The notes under the pieces were generated by a model. That model was not told where the DNA came from. It ran no database searches and was given only the letters and a program-made list of their open reading frames with translations. Positions 35,666 to 46,113 of a stretch of 64,000 nucleotides of DNA are shown piece by piece. Every line of letters starts with the position of its first letter. The stretch's first letter is position 1. This stretch comes from Cyathus striatus (taxonomy: Eukaryota; Basidiomycota; Agaricomycetes; Agaricales; Nidulariaceae): positions 6,386,001-6,450,000 of the forward strand of contig JAOVFP010000004.1 of the NCBI GenBank assembly GCA_025738555.1, written 5' to 3'. Both the position numbers and the translations under genes were made by a program.

Positions 35666-37231
35666 TCACGCGAGCCCGTTCAGCATGTTGGCTGCTTGGA
35701 ATCCCTGTCCGATGTCCACGAAATCGAGTAAAATGAACTGTGGGTTGCGGTTTGAGCCTAGTGGGAGACAACCATTTACGTTTGCTAAAATCCTGTGTCA
35801 ATTGTTAGTTCATTGTGTAAGTAAGAATGAAATAGCAATTGGATGGGAAGGATAGGGAAACTATGGGCGAAGGAAAGTTGAAAGAGAGGGAGGATTGACA
35901 ACGAGAGGAGATGAAGACGCAGTTAGCGCGGAAACTTAGAGAGAAAGGTTATTGGAGAAGAGAAGAGTATAGTTGGAATAGAGATATCGAAGAACAAGAA
36001 AACCCAGCATCCGAACAAGGAAAGAACAACGTACGAGGCGACTCCATTCGTAGTCGGCGCATCCCCCGGATCACTAACAAGAACTCCATCCCCAATTGGC
36101 AAAACATTTTTATTAAGTGAATGGTTGATCATATACGTATGATCAGCCGTGGCCAATGGACCACTCGTGCGGTCTACTGAGCATGGGAAGGCGGAGTTAG
36201 TCACGCTGAACGGTGTCTCCCATATCCACATGAGTTTAATGGTACAGTTAGATATTACGGCGAAGGGAGTGGAGGAAAGGAAAGAAATACCATTTGAAAT
36301 TCGGGAAGTATGAAGTTAACTTTGAACGTATCAGCTCCATAATCCATAAATACCACCACGCGTTTTCCGCTGTTGATCATTTCGCCAAGTGTAGGCCAAT
36401 CGGATTGTTTCATCGGGACTATGGGTGGGACGTATGTTAATGGTGTGATACCTATCGAAATTGTATGTGTACGTGGTAAGCAAGTAGCGAGTATGAAATC
36501 GGAGGAGTGGGTAGTACCTGAGTTATCGAATGCGGGCTTCCATACGTCTGCGACGGAAAGTCCTTCAGGGTTTGTGAATATAAGTGTAAGGACTTCGTTC
36601 GGGTTTGCGTCGAGGAAAGTTTTGACTGTCGAGAGGTATGACTGTACTGTTCCGCCATCGAACAGGGCCTGATGGAATGTAAACATTAGCAGTTTACCAT
36701 GTAGTACTAGGCACTTACGCAATCTGTAGGAAAGGTAAACTGAAATTAGTAAGAGCAACTGTGTTAGAGATTGACGATACGTACTGGTGTGACAAAAATG
36801 TATCACTCCGTTTTTTCTATGAAACGTGAGTAAACCTAGTTTATATAACATTGCCAATTGAACGCACTTGTGAGCTTGAGCTTGAAGAAGTCGAACACCT
36901 AAACGAAGTTGCGTAGGGATATCAACCTGCTGATCCCTCGCAACTGTGCAAAGTGAATATAACATTGATATAACACAAAGAATTACGCACCAGCGAGAGG
37001 ATCCTTGCTGAACGCAAAGGAATCATGGGCGCCGATCACTGTGACGTTGGAGTACCTTCGAGAACATAGTTCAGCGTGGCCGTTGCAGACGGAAGCTCTA
37101 ATGAGAGTTAAATTCTTTGTAAGGTGTCACAGTTACGAGTAGACACACCTCTTTGCTGGGACGTGAGCAGCGAGAGAGCTTAGAATGAACAGAGTCACGG
37201 ACAGGCACAGGGGAACTAGTAGGAAGCGCAT
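35666..37231 (-). CDS. Secreted PLC-like phosphodiesterase (PI-PLC X-type barrel)
   Basis: The ATG at 37231 starts a signal peptide (MRFLLVPLCLSVTLFILSSL). The nine exons are 37149-37231, 36991-37097, 36868-36942, 36785-36816, a 5-nt microexon at 36719-36723, 36518-36668, 36291-36451, 36035-36216 and 35666-35792. Family motifs are CNGHAELCSRRYSNV, VIGAHDSF (first catalytic His), HFCHT (second His), LFDGGTVQSYLSTVKTFL, DANPNEVLTLIFTNPEG, KRVVVFMDYGAD and, at the end, FILLDFVDIGQGFQAANMLN. These are single-domain TIM-barrel phosphodiesterases that cleave phospholipid-type phosphodiesters; secretion suggests an extracellular role. The junction at 36217-36290 is imperfect: the only acceptor splices out the expected Trp-Glu (WETPFS). 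Confidence 0.85.
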
Positions 37232-38559
37232 CGTAGCAGGCTAGCGCATTGAAACAGACGTCTCTGACATTTTAAGAGAATCGTCAACCGATGGGAAGAG
37301 CAGAGGAGAGCCAGGTAAAAAGTAAATTACCGCGTGGCAAAGCAGGTTGAAGAACGAACAAGGTACCGGTAGGAGTTGTGCAACATATGCTATGGAGGTT
37401 AGCATAGGCTACCATACAGACATCTGCCAAGTGATATGGAAAAGAAGTCCGCTTCTAATCGTGTACGGGCAGCGGAGCCCATCCAGGGCAAGATGAGTGG
37501 GTGCAGCCTTGCAGGCGGTTGCTAGCGTTGATGGATGACTGATAGACATCTTGCGCTGTGTGGAATTTTTAGCCTAGGCTAAGGCAAGGTTGGAGTGTTG
37601 AGTGTGGTTGTGGTTTTGTTCCCTGGGTCTTGACATGAATAGAGCAATAAAGTGCACATGATGGTATACCAAATGTTGCCAGGACGATCCTGATGTTGGA
37701 AGTTGGGTGGAAGGAGTGAGAAGATGGCGTAACGCTGTGACAGCAGGGTCGGTGGTATTGATTGTCCTTGTTGTACACCACCATCCATCACAACGGGCAG
37801 CATCACAATGATTTAGTAATATTGGGCAGGAACATATTTTTCATTTTAATCGGTTGAATAGATATAGAATTGTAGCTAGAAATTTAAATCTCTCTATGCA
37901 TTTTATAGCAGCAGAAAGTCCTTTACTGCTTAGCGTAAAAATATTTTTATTATATGTCTAAGAAATTTAAAATATGGCGAGAAAATACGGCAGCTTATTG
38001 TATAAAGTCATGTGCAGTTGAAGAGGTACCAATTATTGCTAGAAAAGTTAAAATAATAATTTATTAAATAATTTGTCCATTCGACGAGGTATTATCTGTC
38101 ATATTTAAACTAAATTCTATGGCAGAAATGAGATAAAATAAATCACGCTTGCCTGCCATGAATTCAGAAGATAGTGTCAGATCAGTTCAGCGAATCACTA
38201 AAAAGTTGGTGTCAACGCATGTCAACGTTTCAGCACTTCAGCGTGTCAGTGTTTAAAATAAAATAAGATGGTAGATGGTCGGTATAAGGTTCACAGTCCA
38301 CGTTCACGCTCATGGCTTGCGGGAGGGTACGTACGCTGGCCTTCTTTGTCCAGGGGTGGGACGATGACTCGCATATGAGAGAGTAAATAAGAGCGTACCA
38401 ATTGTAAGTTGTTGAGTTCTCGTAGAGTAAGTCAATCAACGATAAGTTCACGCATGTAACAAGCTACCGTCGATTAGAATGACCGTTGTATTCAGTAATC
38501 AAAAATACTAGTACTATACTAAAATACCCTTTTCAGCGGCAGCACGAGTGGCGAAGTAA
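37232..38559. other. No supported gene
   Basis: AT-rich spacer (especially 37830-38150) with no domain-bearing frame. Confidence 0.45.
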
Positions 38560-39370
38560 CCACGGCATGTAAGTGTCGTGTCTTCCTTGTGAATGTGATA
38601 AGTCGGGAGAATGGAGAACAAAGGGAGGAGGGAGGAGGGAGAAGAGTAAAATAAGTTAGGTTAACGAATGAAAGGCGAGATAGTAAGTTATGAATAGGGA
38701 GTAGTAGCAATAATTGGATTCTAGATGGGGTGGAGCGAGCGAGAAATGAGGAGGACATACCAGTGCTGTTCCGTACGAGAAAATCTAGCTAGGGACGACG
38801 AGAGGTCAAGACGAGGCAAGAAGATGAGGGGAGAAGGTGAGAGGTGAGGGGGAAAGGTAGAGGGATAGGAGGCCAGCCAGAGGAGAAGGCGCTCGCTCTC
38901 GTCAACGAGGGCGAGAGAGAGAGAGAGAGGGTGACGGGAGATGATTCTCGCCCTCGTCACTTGCAAGAAGAGGGCGAGGGGCCAAAAGAAGGAGAGGGCG
39001 TGGGCAGAAGACGCTTGCCCTCATCACTCATAAGACGAGGGCGAGACCAGGAGAGGGGAGGGGAGGGAAGGAGGTAGAGGTGGAAGGTGATGTGGCATCG
39101 ACGCCAGAGATCAGCACCGTAGTTGTGACGTAGGTAACAAGGGCAGGGGGGAGGGAGAGGTTGAGGGAGACCTCGACGTCATCATTCACAAGAGGAGGGG
39201 AGGGAGGAAAGGAGGGAGGGAGACGACGGAGTTGGACTTTCGAGCGACATCTGCAATGTGAGCATTGGGAAAGGGGAGCGGGGGAGGGTGTGCCATGCAT
39301 CGTCAGCACGGACAGAGGTTGAGGAGGGATCTGAAGGGGGCCGAGTAGTGAATAAAATGGGGGGGGGAGG
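38560..39370 (+). repeat. Purine-biased low-complexity tract
   Basis: For about 800 bp the plus strand is strongly rich in A and G (runs of ggagggagg, gagggcgagag and a g-run at 39360). Short units of the type ctcgtca...gagggcgag recur near 38895, 38950 and 39010. Open frames here on either strand are composition artefacts. Such tracts can form triplex or G-rich structures. Confidence 0.7.
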
Positions 39371-40056
39371 ACGCACGACGAATAGGTAAGGCCTTTTCCC
39401 CTAAAATGTACATATGAACGTCTTCGTTGCCCCACTATCCCCCCTTCTACCCTCGCAAACATGGCTCCTCCCTCGGACTAAAATATTCAAACCTCGTACC
39501 CACACTTCCAGGCCTCAAAAACGGACACTTATGCAATGGTGGGTAAACCCACGAATGCTGATGCTTGAAAGGGAGACGTGGCTGTCCAAGGAACGCCATT
39601 ACTTCCTGCTGAGGTACAGGGATCGAATGCGGGGTTGGGTGAAACGATAGGCGTGTGGTATGAAGAACCATGGTCTTATTGTCGATGAGCCATAGCTGGA
39701 GACTGGATGAAGTTGTGAACGTACAAGTAGAATCTGAAACCAAGGTGCCTTCTCCAAACAGCAGCAGAAACACGGTCTCTCCCTTCGCCCCGAATCCAGT
39801 TATCGTTATTTTTGTTAGGAAAAATAGATGAGCGGAAGGCGGTATGTGTGGTTAGTGGCGGGCTTGAATGGTTAGAGGCAGGAATGCGTGTGTTGGAGCC
39901 CGAAATAAGCTTTCGATGAGCTCAAAAGTTACTATTCATCTCCCTGTATTCTGAAACGAACGAAAACCTACCAGTACCAAGTTCTCAATCGTTGCTGAGG
40001 TGAGTACACATGGTAGAGCTATACTAACGAGTTACCTCAATAGTTATGGTAGGAAC

Positions 40057-40498
40057 ATGCCGAGAGTTGTCGAACCTACGTTCATCGCCTATAATCTCCA
40101 GGCCACATTCTATGAGGTATGTTCGTCTTATGTTCGTTACTCTTTCTTCCTCCAATGGTAGACCCACATTTGTAGGTAGGCGAACGGGTTATGGTGCGCT
40201 GGGGAGGTCGTTGGAGGTCTGCAGAATTGATACGCGTCGAACATATGGTGCGCTGGAGAGGATGTTGGAGGACGGCAGAATCGGTACGCATAGAACAACA
40301 CGGGAATCCCAAGCGAAAGAACACAAAGAAAGGCAAGGGTCGCCAAACCAAAGTGAAAGAGGTAAGTTGCCAATATTTCGCAAGCTATTGAACACTTACT
40401 TTTATTCGTAATAGACAGTTCACTTCTATGTTCGTACAGGCAAGATGTCCAGGAGTTCTCGGGTTGTTAATTGGTACAATATTAGGTACCCTGTGTAA
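40057..40498 (+). CDS. Small chromo-barrel/Tudor-knot-like protein
   Basis: Three exons (40057-40116, 40176-40361, 40415-40498), all phase 0, encode 109 residues. Exon 1 gives MPRVVEPTFIAYNLQATFYE. Exon 2 gives VGERVMVRWGGRWRSAELIR, followed by a second similar block (VRWRGCWRTAESVRIEQ) and a lysine-rich stretch (KRKNTKKGKGRQTK). Exon 3 gives TVHFYVRTGKMSRSSRVVNW. The sequence VGERVMVRW-x-WRSAE plus a later VHFYV strand recalls the Tudor-knot (chromo-barrel) domain at the N-terminus of MYST acetyltransferases, but no acetyltransferase domain is present. A second copy with the same exon plan lies at 42115-42362 and a third partial one at 40940-41051. The domain assignment is an inference from pattern. 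Confidence 0.55.
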
Positions 40499-40939
40499 GC
40501 ATTCCTCGAATTGCTTTACCCTATACGTACTTATCTTCTCAGTGCACGAAAGAGGAATTTGAAGGTGTAAATAGTTATCCTTTAGATTGTAGTTGAACGA
40601 TGTGAAAGTCCCAATTGTAGTAGTAATACTTTGTCCTCTTCCTTCGGTATACGTCAGTCGGTGTATGTCATCGACATTCCAGGCGAGATATCTTCATTCA
40701 ATTTCCGACGCGCCACGTTGAGATCTACAAGGGAGTTGTAGGAGTGAGAGAGGCGTCGTATTCCTTGCTCGTTCTTCAGTCGCCGTCGTCGTCGTCGTCT
40801 TGCTCCAAATTTTTTGTTGTATTTATTTTAACCTCATCGTCCATCGTTTCTCTCCCATTGACCGTGTTATGATTGAATAAATCTTACGAGGTATGATTTG
40901 TGTCTTTTCCCTGCATTTGAGCTAAATCGTGCGTTCCAG

Positions 40940-41051
40940 ATTGGAGACAATGTCATGGTGTTTTACCACCAACGCATTTATAAAGGCCATAGACGGGGCC
41001 GACATGGAGAAAGGGGAAGTTAGTAAGAATCGTCGTGTGTACCTCGAATAA
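40940..41051 (+). pseudogene. Tudor-knot-like fragment
   Basis: After an AG acceptor the sequence reads IGDNVMVFYHQRIYK, then, with a one-base shift, AIDGADMEKGEVSKNRRVYL and a stop. The VMV-x-Y core matches the VMVRW of the gene at 40057-40498. It looks like a decayed exon of a related gene. Confidence 0.4.
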
Positions 41052-42114
41052 AAGAAAAGTGGAAAGTAAGTGATTTATTTAATTGGTATACCAGATTTTA
41101 GAACGTACATCTCTATCTATCAGTTCTTGGAGTTTCATGTGAGGTTGGGAAAGCGTACTTGTTGCGCATTCGGTTAGACTCAGATTCGTTTTCCTGTGTA
41201 AGTATATCTTCCATTTATTTCTTTTTTTACTCACCTTCTACTCACCTTCGGAAGCTATAAGAAATGACAGGCTTACTTATATGATATATGGCCTGTAGTA
41301 TTGTACTTATATATTGTTATTACATGTACAACAATGTTTTACTCGCTAGTAATATCGTCGACTCCCGGAAAAAGAGCAGAGTGAGCAACATCTTGAATGG
41401 TAATATCATTTTAATCTCATAAGTTCAACCCAAGATGTACCGAGTTTGGATCTTGGATGGCCCAGTGTTTTACCACTAGTGTATAGGCTACTATTATGGC
41501 CTCTCTGATTCAGCGGGAAGCTGAATGAATATGAATCAGTAATATGAATCATTACTACCATTTTATTCTCTCGCTCAATTTTTATTTCTTTGTCCAATGG
41601 CAAGACTCACTATAGTTAGATTCTTGATATAGATAGCTAAACGCCACAAGAATCCCCAAATTAATATGAATCAATAATCTCAATATAAAGAATTAGGGCC
41701 GGCAAGTGGCGAAACTCACTACTGATCTTTAAGCTTTGATATTGATTCTACACGGGACAGGAGAGTGGTAGTAAAAAGGGATGGTCAACAATGTACATAG
41801 TGATTGAGGATCTGTTAACGATTGGTATGACCAAGTCTAACGGAGAGTACATCTGAACACTCCTGCCATGCCAAACAGAACGTTATTGACTGAGCTTAAG
41901 ACGCAGAGGGGAGCTGTAGACAGTCTGGAAACAATCAGATCTACAGGTCCATATGTGGTTGTAGAATGAGGTTAATGTATTAAGCTTTCGAACTCTTCCA
42001 AAGCCACCACATAGCCCAACTTCCTGTACCGACCTAATCAAGCATACATAAGTTTTCATGTTATTTCAGATAGATTTGTGGTAATAATATACACAGCAGT
42101 GAGTGCAGACCAAG

Positions 42115-42362
42115 ATGCCGATAATAGAACCAACATTCATCAGTTATAGCAAGCAGGCTAAGTTTTATAAGGTACACACCGTTCTCTTCAGTTTCGTGAT
42201 TTCTTCTGGACAGCAAAACCACGTTAGGTCTGCAACCGAGTTATAGTGCGGTGGGGTGGTCCAGGCGGGTGTTAGAGAGCTGCTGAACTGTTGAGTATTC
42301 ATCATTGCGGAGAGGGAAATGATGCGATAAGAGCAGAAGAAGAAGAGATTGAGGACTTAGAG
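42115..42362 (+). pseudogene. Second copy of the Tudor-knot-like gene, with stop
   Basis: Exon 1 (42115-42171) encodes MPIIEPTFISYSKQAKFYK and exon 2 (42228-42362) begins VCNRVIVRWGGPGGC, matching the gene at 40057 in sequence, exon order and phase. Exon 2 has an in-frame TAG at 42273-42275 where the other copy has TGG. The frame then continues RAAELLSIHHCGEGN to the same donor position as its relative. Confidence 0.55.
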
Positions 42363-43319
42363 GTAAGTTTTGCATCATTTCGGAATAATTAACACTTACT
42401 TGTACCCATATTAGACGAAAATTACAATGTTGTAATAATTATGAATATCTTGGAAGAGACTAACAGTTACTCGTACGAACGTTTAACGTCGTTCCTAATT
42501 GCGCACGCAGCAGGTAACTCTGGGAACTGAAGGCTTCAGGGGGAACAGAAAGGATATGCATGGTTAGTGATGGTGGGTTAGCGGCGCGACCAATAAAGCA
42601 AGACTAAGTCATCTGAAGATGGCACGTGAAACTCAAAATCTATCTACATACCTCCTTGGAAACCATTCACTGAGAGTCGTGCCTTATCTTTCCAAGGATA
42701 TGCCAATTTCTAGTAGATCTATGCGAGAATGCCAGCATGACACTTACTCATACGTAAAAATCGTTTTGTTTATATGAATACATTTGAAAGATAGACTTTC
42801 ATTCATCACCTACTGAATTATAATATTCGTTATTGCGATCCCTCTAACTTACATATCGTTATTTCATGAAATAATGGAAATTGAAGTAGTATAGTACCTA
42901 AGTGTGTAAGTAACAATCAAAGAGGTTTCAACACCGTTTATACAGTGATGAGCCTCCCAAAATTATGGCTCGTGGAGGAGGATGAATAGGCACTGGCTCG
43001 AAGGGCATTAGTTTATACTGTTGGGAAATAGGTATATGGGTTCAATGGTATAGAACATACCTTACGGTTAACAGGCTTTCACTTGCGCCCCTGAATTTCG
43101 ATTCCTGTTATCCATTTCCATAAGAGTATCTTCATGGAATCGGATAGCATTTTGAAAGACCTTTATTTAGAGATATAGATAGGGAGTAAGGTCATTATAC
43201 CACTGTTTAGGTGCGCCACTCATAATCTCAGATATCATTTGTCGATCCGTATAAAAGATGAACTTAAGAAGTTCATACTTACGAATATAATACTCACTAG
43301 GTGTTTCCCTATTATGACC
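42363..43319. other. No gene; tRNA-like remnant near 43030-43105
   Basis: At 43038-43105 ggttcaatggtatagaac looks like a tRNA D-arm and aatttcgattcct like a T-loop B-box, but acceptor and anticodon stems do not pair. Probably a decayed tRNA or SINE. The rest shows nothing. Confidence 0.3.
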
Positions 43320-44932
43320 TTACCCTTGATAATGTGTTCTGGTGGCTCGAAGTTGCATCTTGTCATAGTAAGTACGATTCATATAGTAATCACCTACTGC
43401 ATCACGTAATTTCAGTAAGCTTGTCTTGATTTCGGCTCTAAACGAAGGTAACTGACTGTAATACCATGTTTCAGTACTTCCTGTTAGACACGTAGGGACT
43501 AGAACGCCAAGCTGACGCTCAATAGACTTCGACCGTTCACTTAGGCGATTACTTTGGTAATCCACCGATGTAGATTGTCGACGTTATCATCCCAAGTCGG
43601 TATAATATCAGGTTTTAGCTTAAGTATAGTCGAACTGAGGTTCACGACTTCCTTCAAAACTCGGTTCGTTACTATCTCCATTTACGTGATGATTATCCTT
43701 AGACTGACTGGGTCTTCGAGGTGTCCTTGATGGAGGTTGTTTGTAGCCTCGTCGATCACCATTACCAGAATCAGACTTGCCGTCCCATGGATCTGATGGA
43801 CTGGGATCACCATTATTAGCACTCGATTGCTGCTTAGGATTCCCTCCTGTGGGCTCTTCGGGATTCTCTACAGGCATTTGAGCGTTCTGGCGATATTCTC
43901 AAATGGATTGCTCGTAGAACTACTAGTTACTTGTGTAGGTTCTCAACCGAATAAAAGTTGGAAGCCACTTGCATTTGTATAATCTGTCGGTTTACTATAG
44001 GAGATAGTAATCTGATCGGGACGTGAGGAATTCTGAATGTTGGAAGACTTCTTATTACTGAGAAGTGTTGAAATACTTTCTTCGAAAATGGGTTGTGGTA
44101 CATTATCGTCCATTAATTCAACAGGCCTTTCTCTGGTAGTAGATGGCACTGTGATAGACACCGGCTTCGATTCCGAGAACTTATAATTAGTGCCTGGTAA
44201 TAATAGAAGATCCTCAACTTCCTTCCCAAAGCACGTTGCAATAATCTCAAAATCAGTCGGAGAATAACAAAGTATATTTTACCATTAGAGCCCCAATCTG
44301 ATAATCCAGGAAGTCCCTCTCCGGCACATTACAGAGCTCGATGTGCTTGCATGGTCTTGCTATCTAGCCTATTCATAAGGGTAGAGAATATATCCTTCTT
44401 CGGAGCAAAACCTTCCAAATCGCCATTAGTAGACATGAAACGCAGAGGGTGATCAAACATATCTTGTAGAAGGTCTACCTCAACCTTAAACCATCTTCTC
44501 ATTTGTCGAGACAGAAAAGAGTCTGTATTAATGGTAAAGTTATGATTCTAAATGTTTTCACTGAGCTTCAAGGCCAATCAGTGTCGCTTATGAAATGTCT
44601 TACGGACGACTTCCTCTATTGTACCGTCGTAAGATGTATCTATAGGAGTGTTATCAAATTTGGTTAATTCTGCCCAAGGTTCAGAATGAGTAGTACCTTC
44701 ATGTTCTCCTTCATCTAGATCAGTTGAATGTCTCTCTAGCCGATCAATAATCCTCATCCAACGCATTAGAACTACTTCGTGGGCGCTTTCCCTGTAGATT
44801 GGGGTCCTTGAGTGGCTTCTTGCCCAATGTCAATGCGTCGTAATTCGAAGGGTCATCACTAATGCCAGCCTTATTCGAGTTCTGCGTGTTACGCTTTGAA
44901 GTCTTGCTTCCGGATGCCACTGGCTCAGACAT
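43320..44932 (-). pseudogene. Gag-like LTR-retrotransposon remnant
   Basis: From an ATG at 44932 (MSEPVASGSKTSKRNTQNSN) broken minus-strand frames follow: an acidic and Ser-rich N-terminus, ELTKFDNTPIDTSYDGT, MRRWFKVEVDLLQDMFDHPL with RFMSTNGDLEGFAPKKDIFS, a Pro/Asn-rich linker (43620-43877), WDDNVDNLHRWITKVI and finally TETWYYSQLPSFRAEIKTSL with YYMNRTYYDKMQLRATR. The last block resembles the capsid-like core of fungal Ty3-type Gag proteins. Several stops and frame changes separate the blocks. No protease, reverse transcriptase or LTR was found. Confidence 0.6.
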
Positions 44933-45664
44933 TACAGTAGATTATGGAAATGTGAGTGACACAAGCGAATTGATGTGATAAGGTACATGTTTCGTTGATG
45001 TGATTATAAAACAACATTTGAAAGAGCTGAATTTGTACTGCTGAGCGATGTGTTGGTCGATGCGCTCGGAACCTAATAGTATGCGAGAGATCTGGTTCTG
45101 CAATTTGACTGATAGAGGCTAGAGCCTTCAACAGTGGCCAGGCAAAACACAAGTGAATCATGGAACAGTCGACGAAATGGCGATGCAGGCGGAATTTACT
45201 AGAAATTGAAAGAAAGTTAGAAACTTACCTCGTACGAGAAGTTCCCAATGTGTCCACCAACGTTGTAGCTTGAGAATGTCTACAACTTTGAATTACACTA
45301 CAATTGAATAGCATGATCGAGTAATTGTAACATTATGGTAGCTCACGGTATGACAGTTGATAACTTAAGTACCTCCTTTCCTTTTCCGATTTGCCTCGCT
45401 ATATGATTATGAGATGCGGGTGCTAGTGATTTGATTTCCTGCATCGTTCGCTCATTCATTGTTCTGTTATTTTGTGAACCATTATGCATATTACGCCATG
45501 GCTCCCAGCTAGTCCATTGGTTATCTGCACATAATCAGTTACCTCAGCCCACATATATAATACAGTTAGTACACATCTTGTTGTCTATTTAATGTTACAA
45601 TCATGAATAATAAGTATCTACTATAGCTATAAATCATAATACAGTACTGACTACATTAGAGGAA

Positions 45665-45900
45665 TGTGACAGTGCGAATGAAAGAGAAAGAAAGGTGTTC
45701 TGATGGCGACACGATGATTTTGCCGCAGGACCTCATGTTAGGGCAGGCAGATATATCACGTGATCTATTCCACGCGATGCCAGTCTGCCAGCGCATGGAG
45801 CACATCACGTGATATATTTGCCTGCCCTAACATGAGGTCCTGGAATAAAATTATCGCAGCGCCTTCTGACTCTCCTTCCTTCTTACAACATCATCTTACC
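45665..45900. mobile_element. MITE-like inverted-repeat hairpin
   Basis: Two arms of 39 bp (45726-45764 and 45804-45842) are inverted copies with one mismatch in their shared core, beginning caggacctcatgttagggc and ending atcacgtgat. Similarity continues outward with mismatches (ggcgacacgatgatttt against ggcgctgcgataatttt), suggesting imperfect terminal inverted repeats of about 95 bp around a 39-bp loop. No target duplication was resolved. Confidence 0.6.
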
Positions 45901-46113
45901 TAGTTATAGTATTCGATAGATATTATTCATGTATGTACAAGTTATCACATCTAATATAAAACCCGCATGATTTGTTGGTTCTACTTAAGCACTTCGTTTT
46001 CGCTACCGTGAAATATGAAGCATACTTGCTCCTAGGAAACGTAGCCTAAGCACAGTAAGTAAGTGTAGTTATATCGTATTTTATACTACACGTAATGTGT
46101 TATTTCACTAGCC

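Noticed and set aside
39028..39462. 144-codon minus-strand open frame
   Set aside because: Lies on a purine-biased tract; the product is low-complexity Pro/Ser/Leu without splice or domain support.
43038..43105. Possible tRNA gene
   Set aside because: D-arm and T-loop motifs are present, but the acceptor and anticodon stems do not pair; kept only as a remnant.
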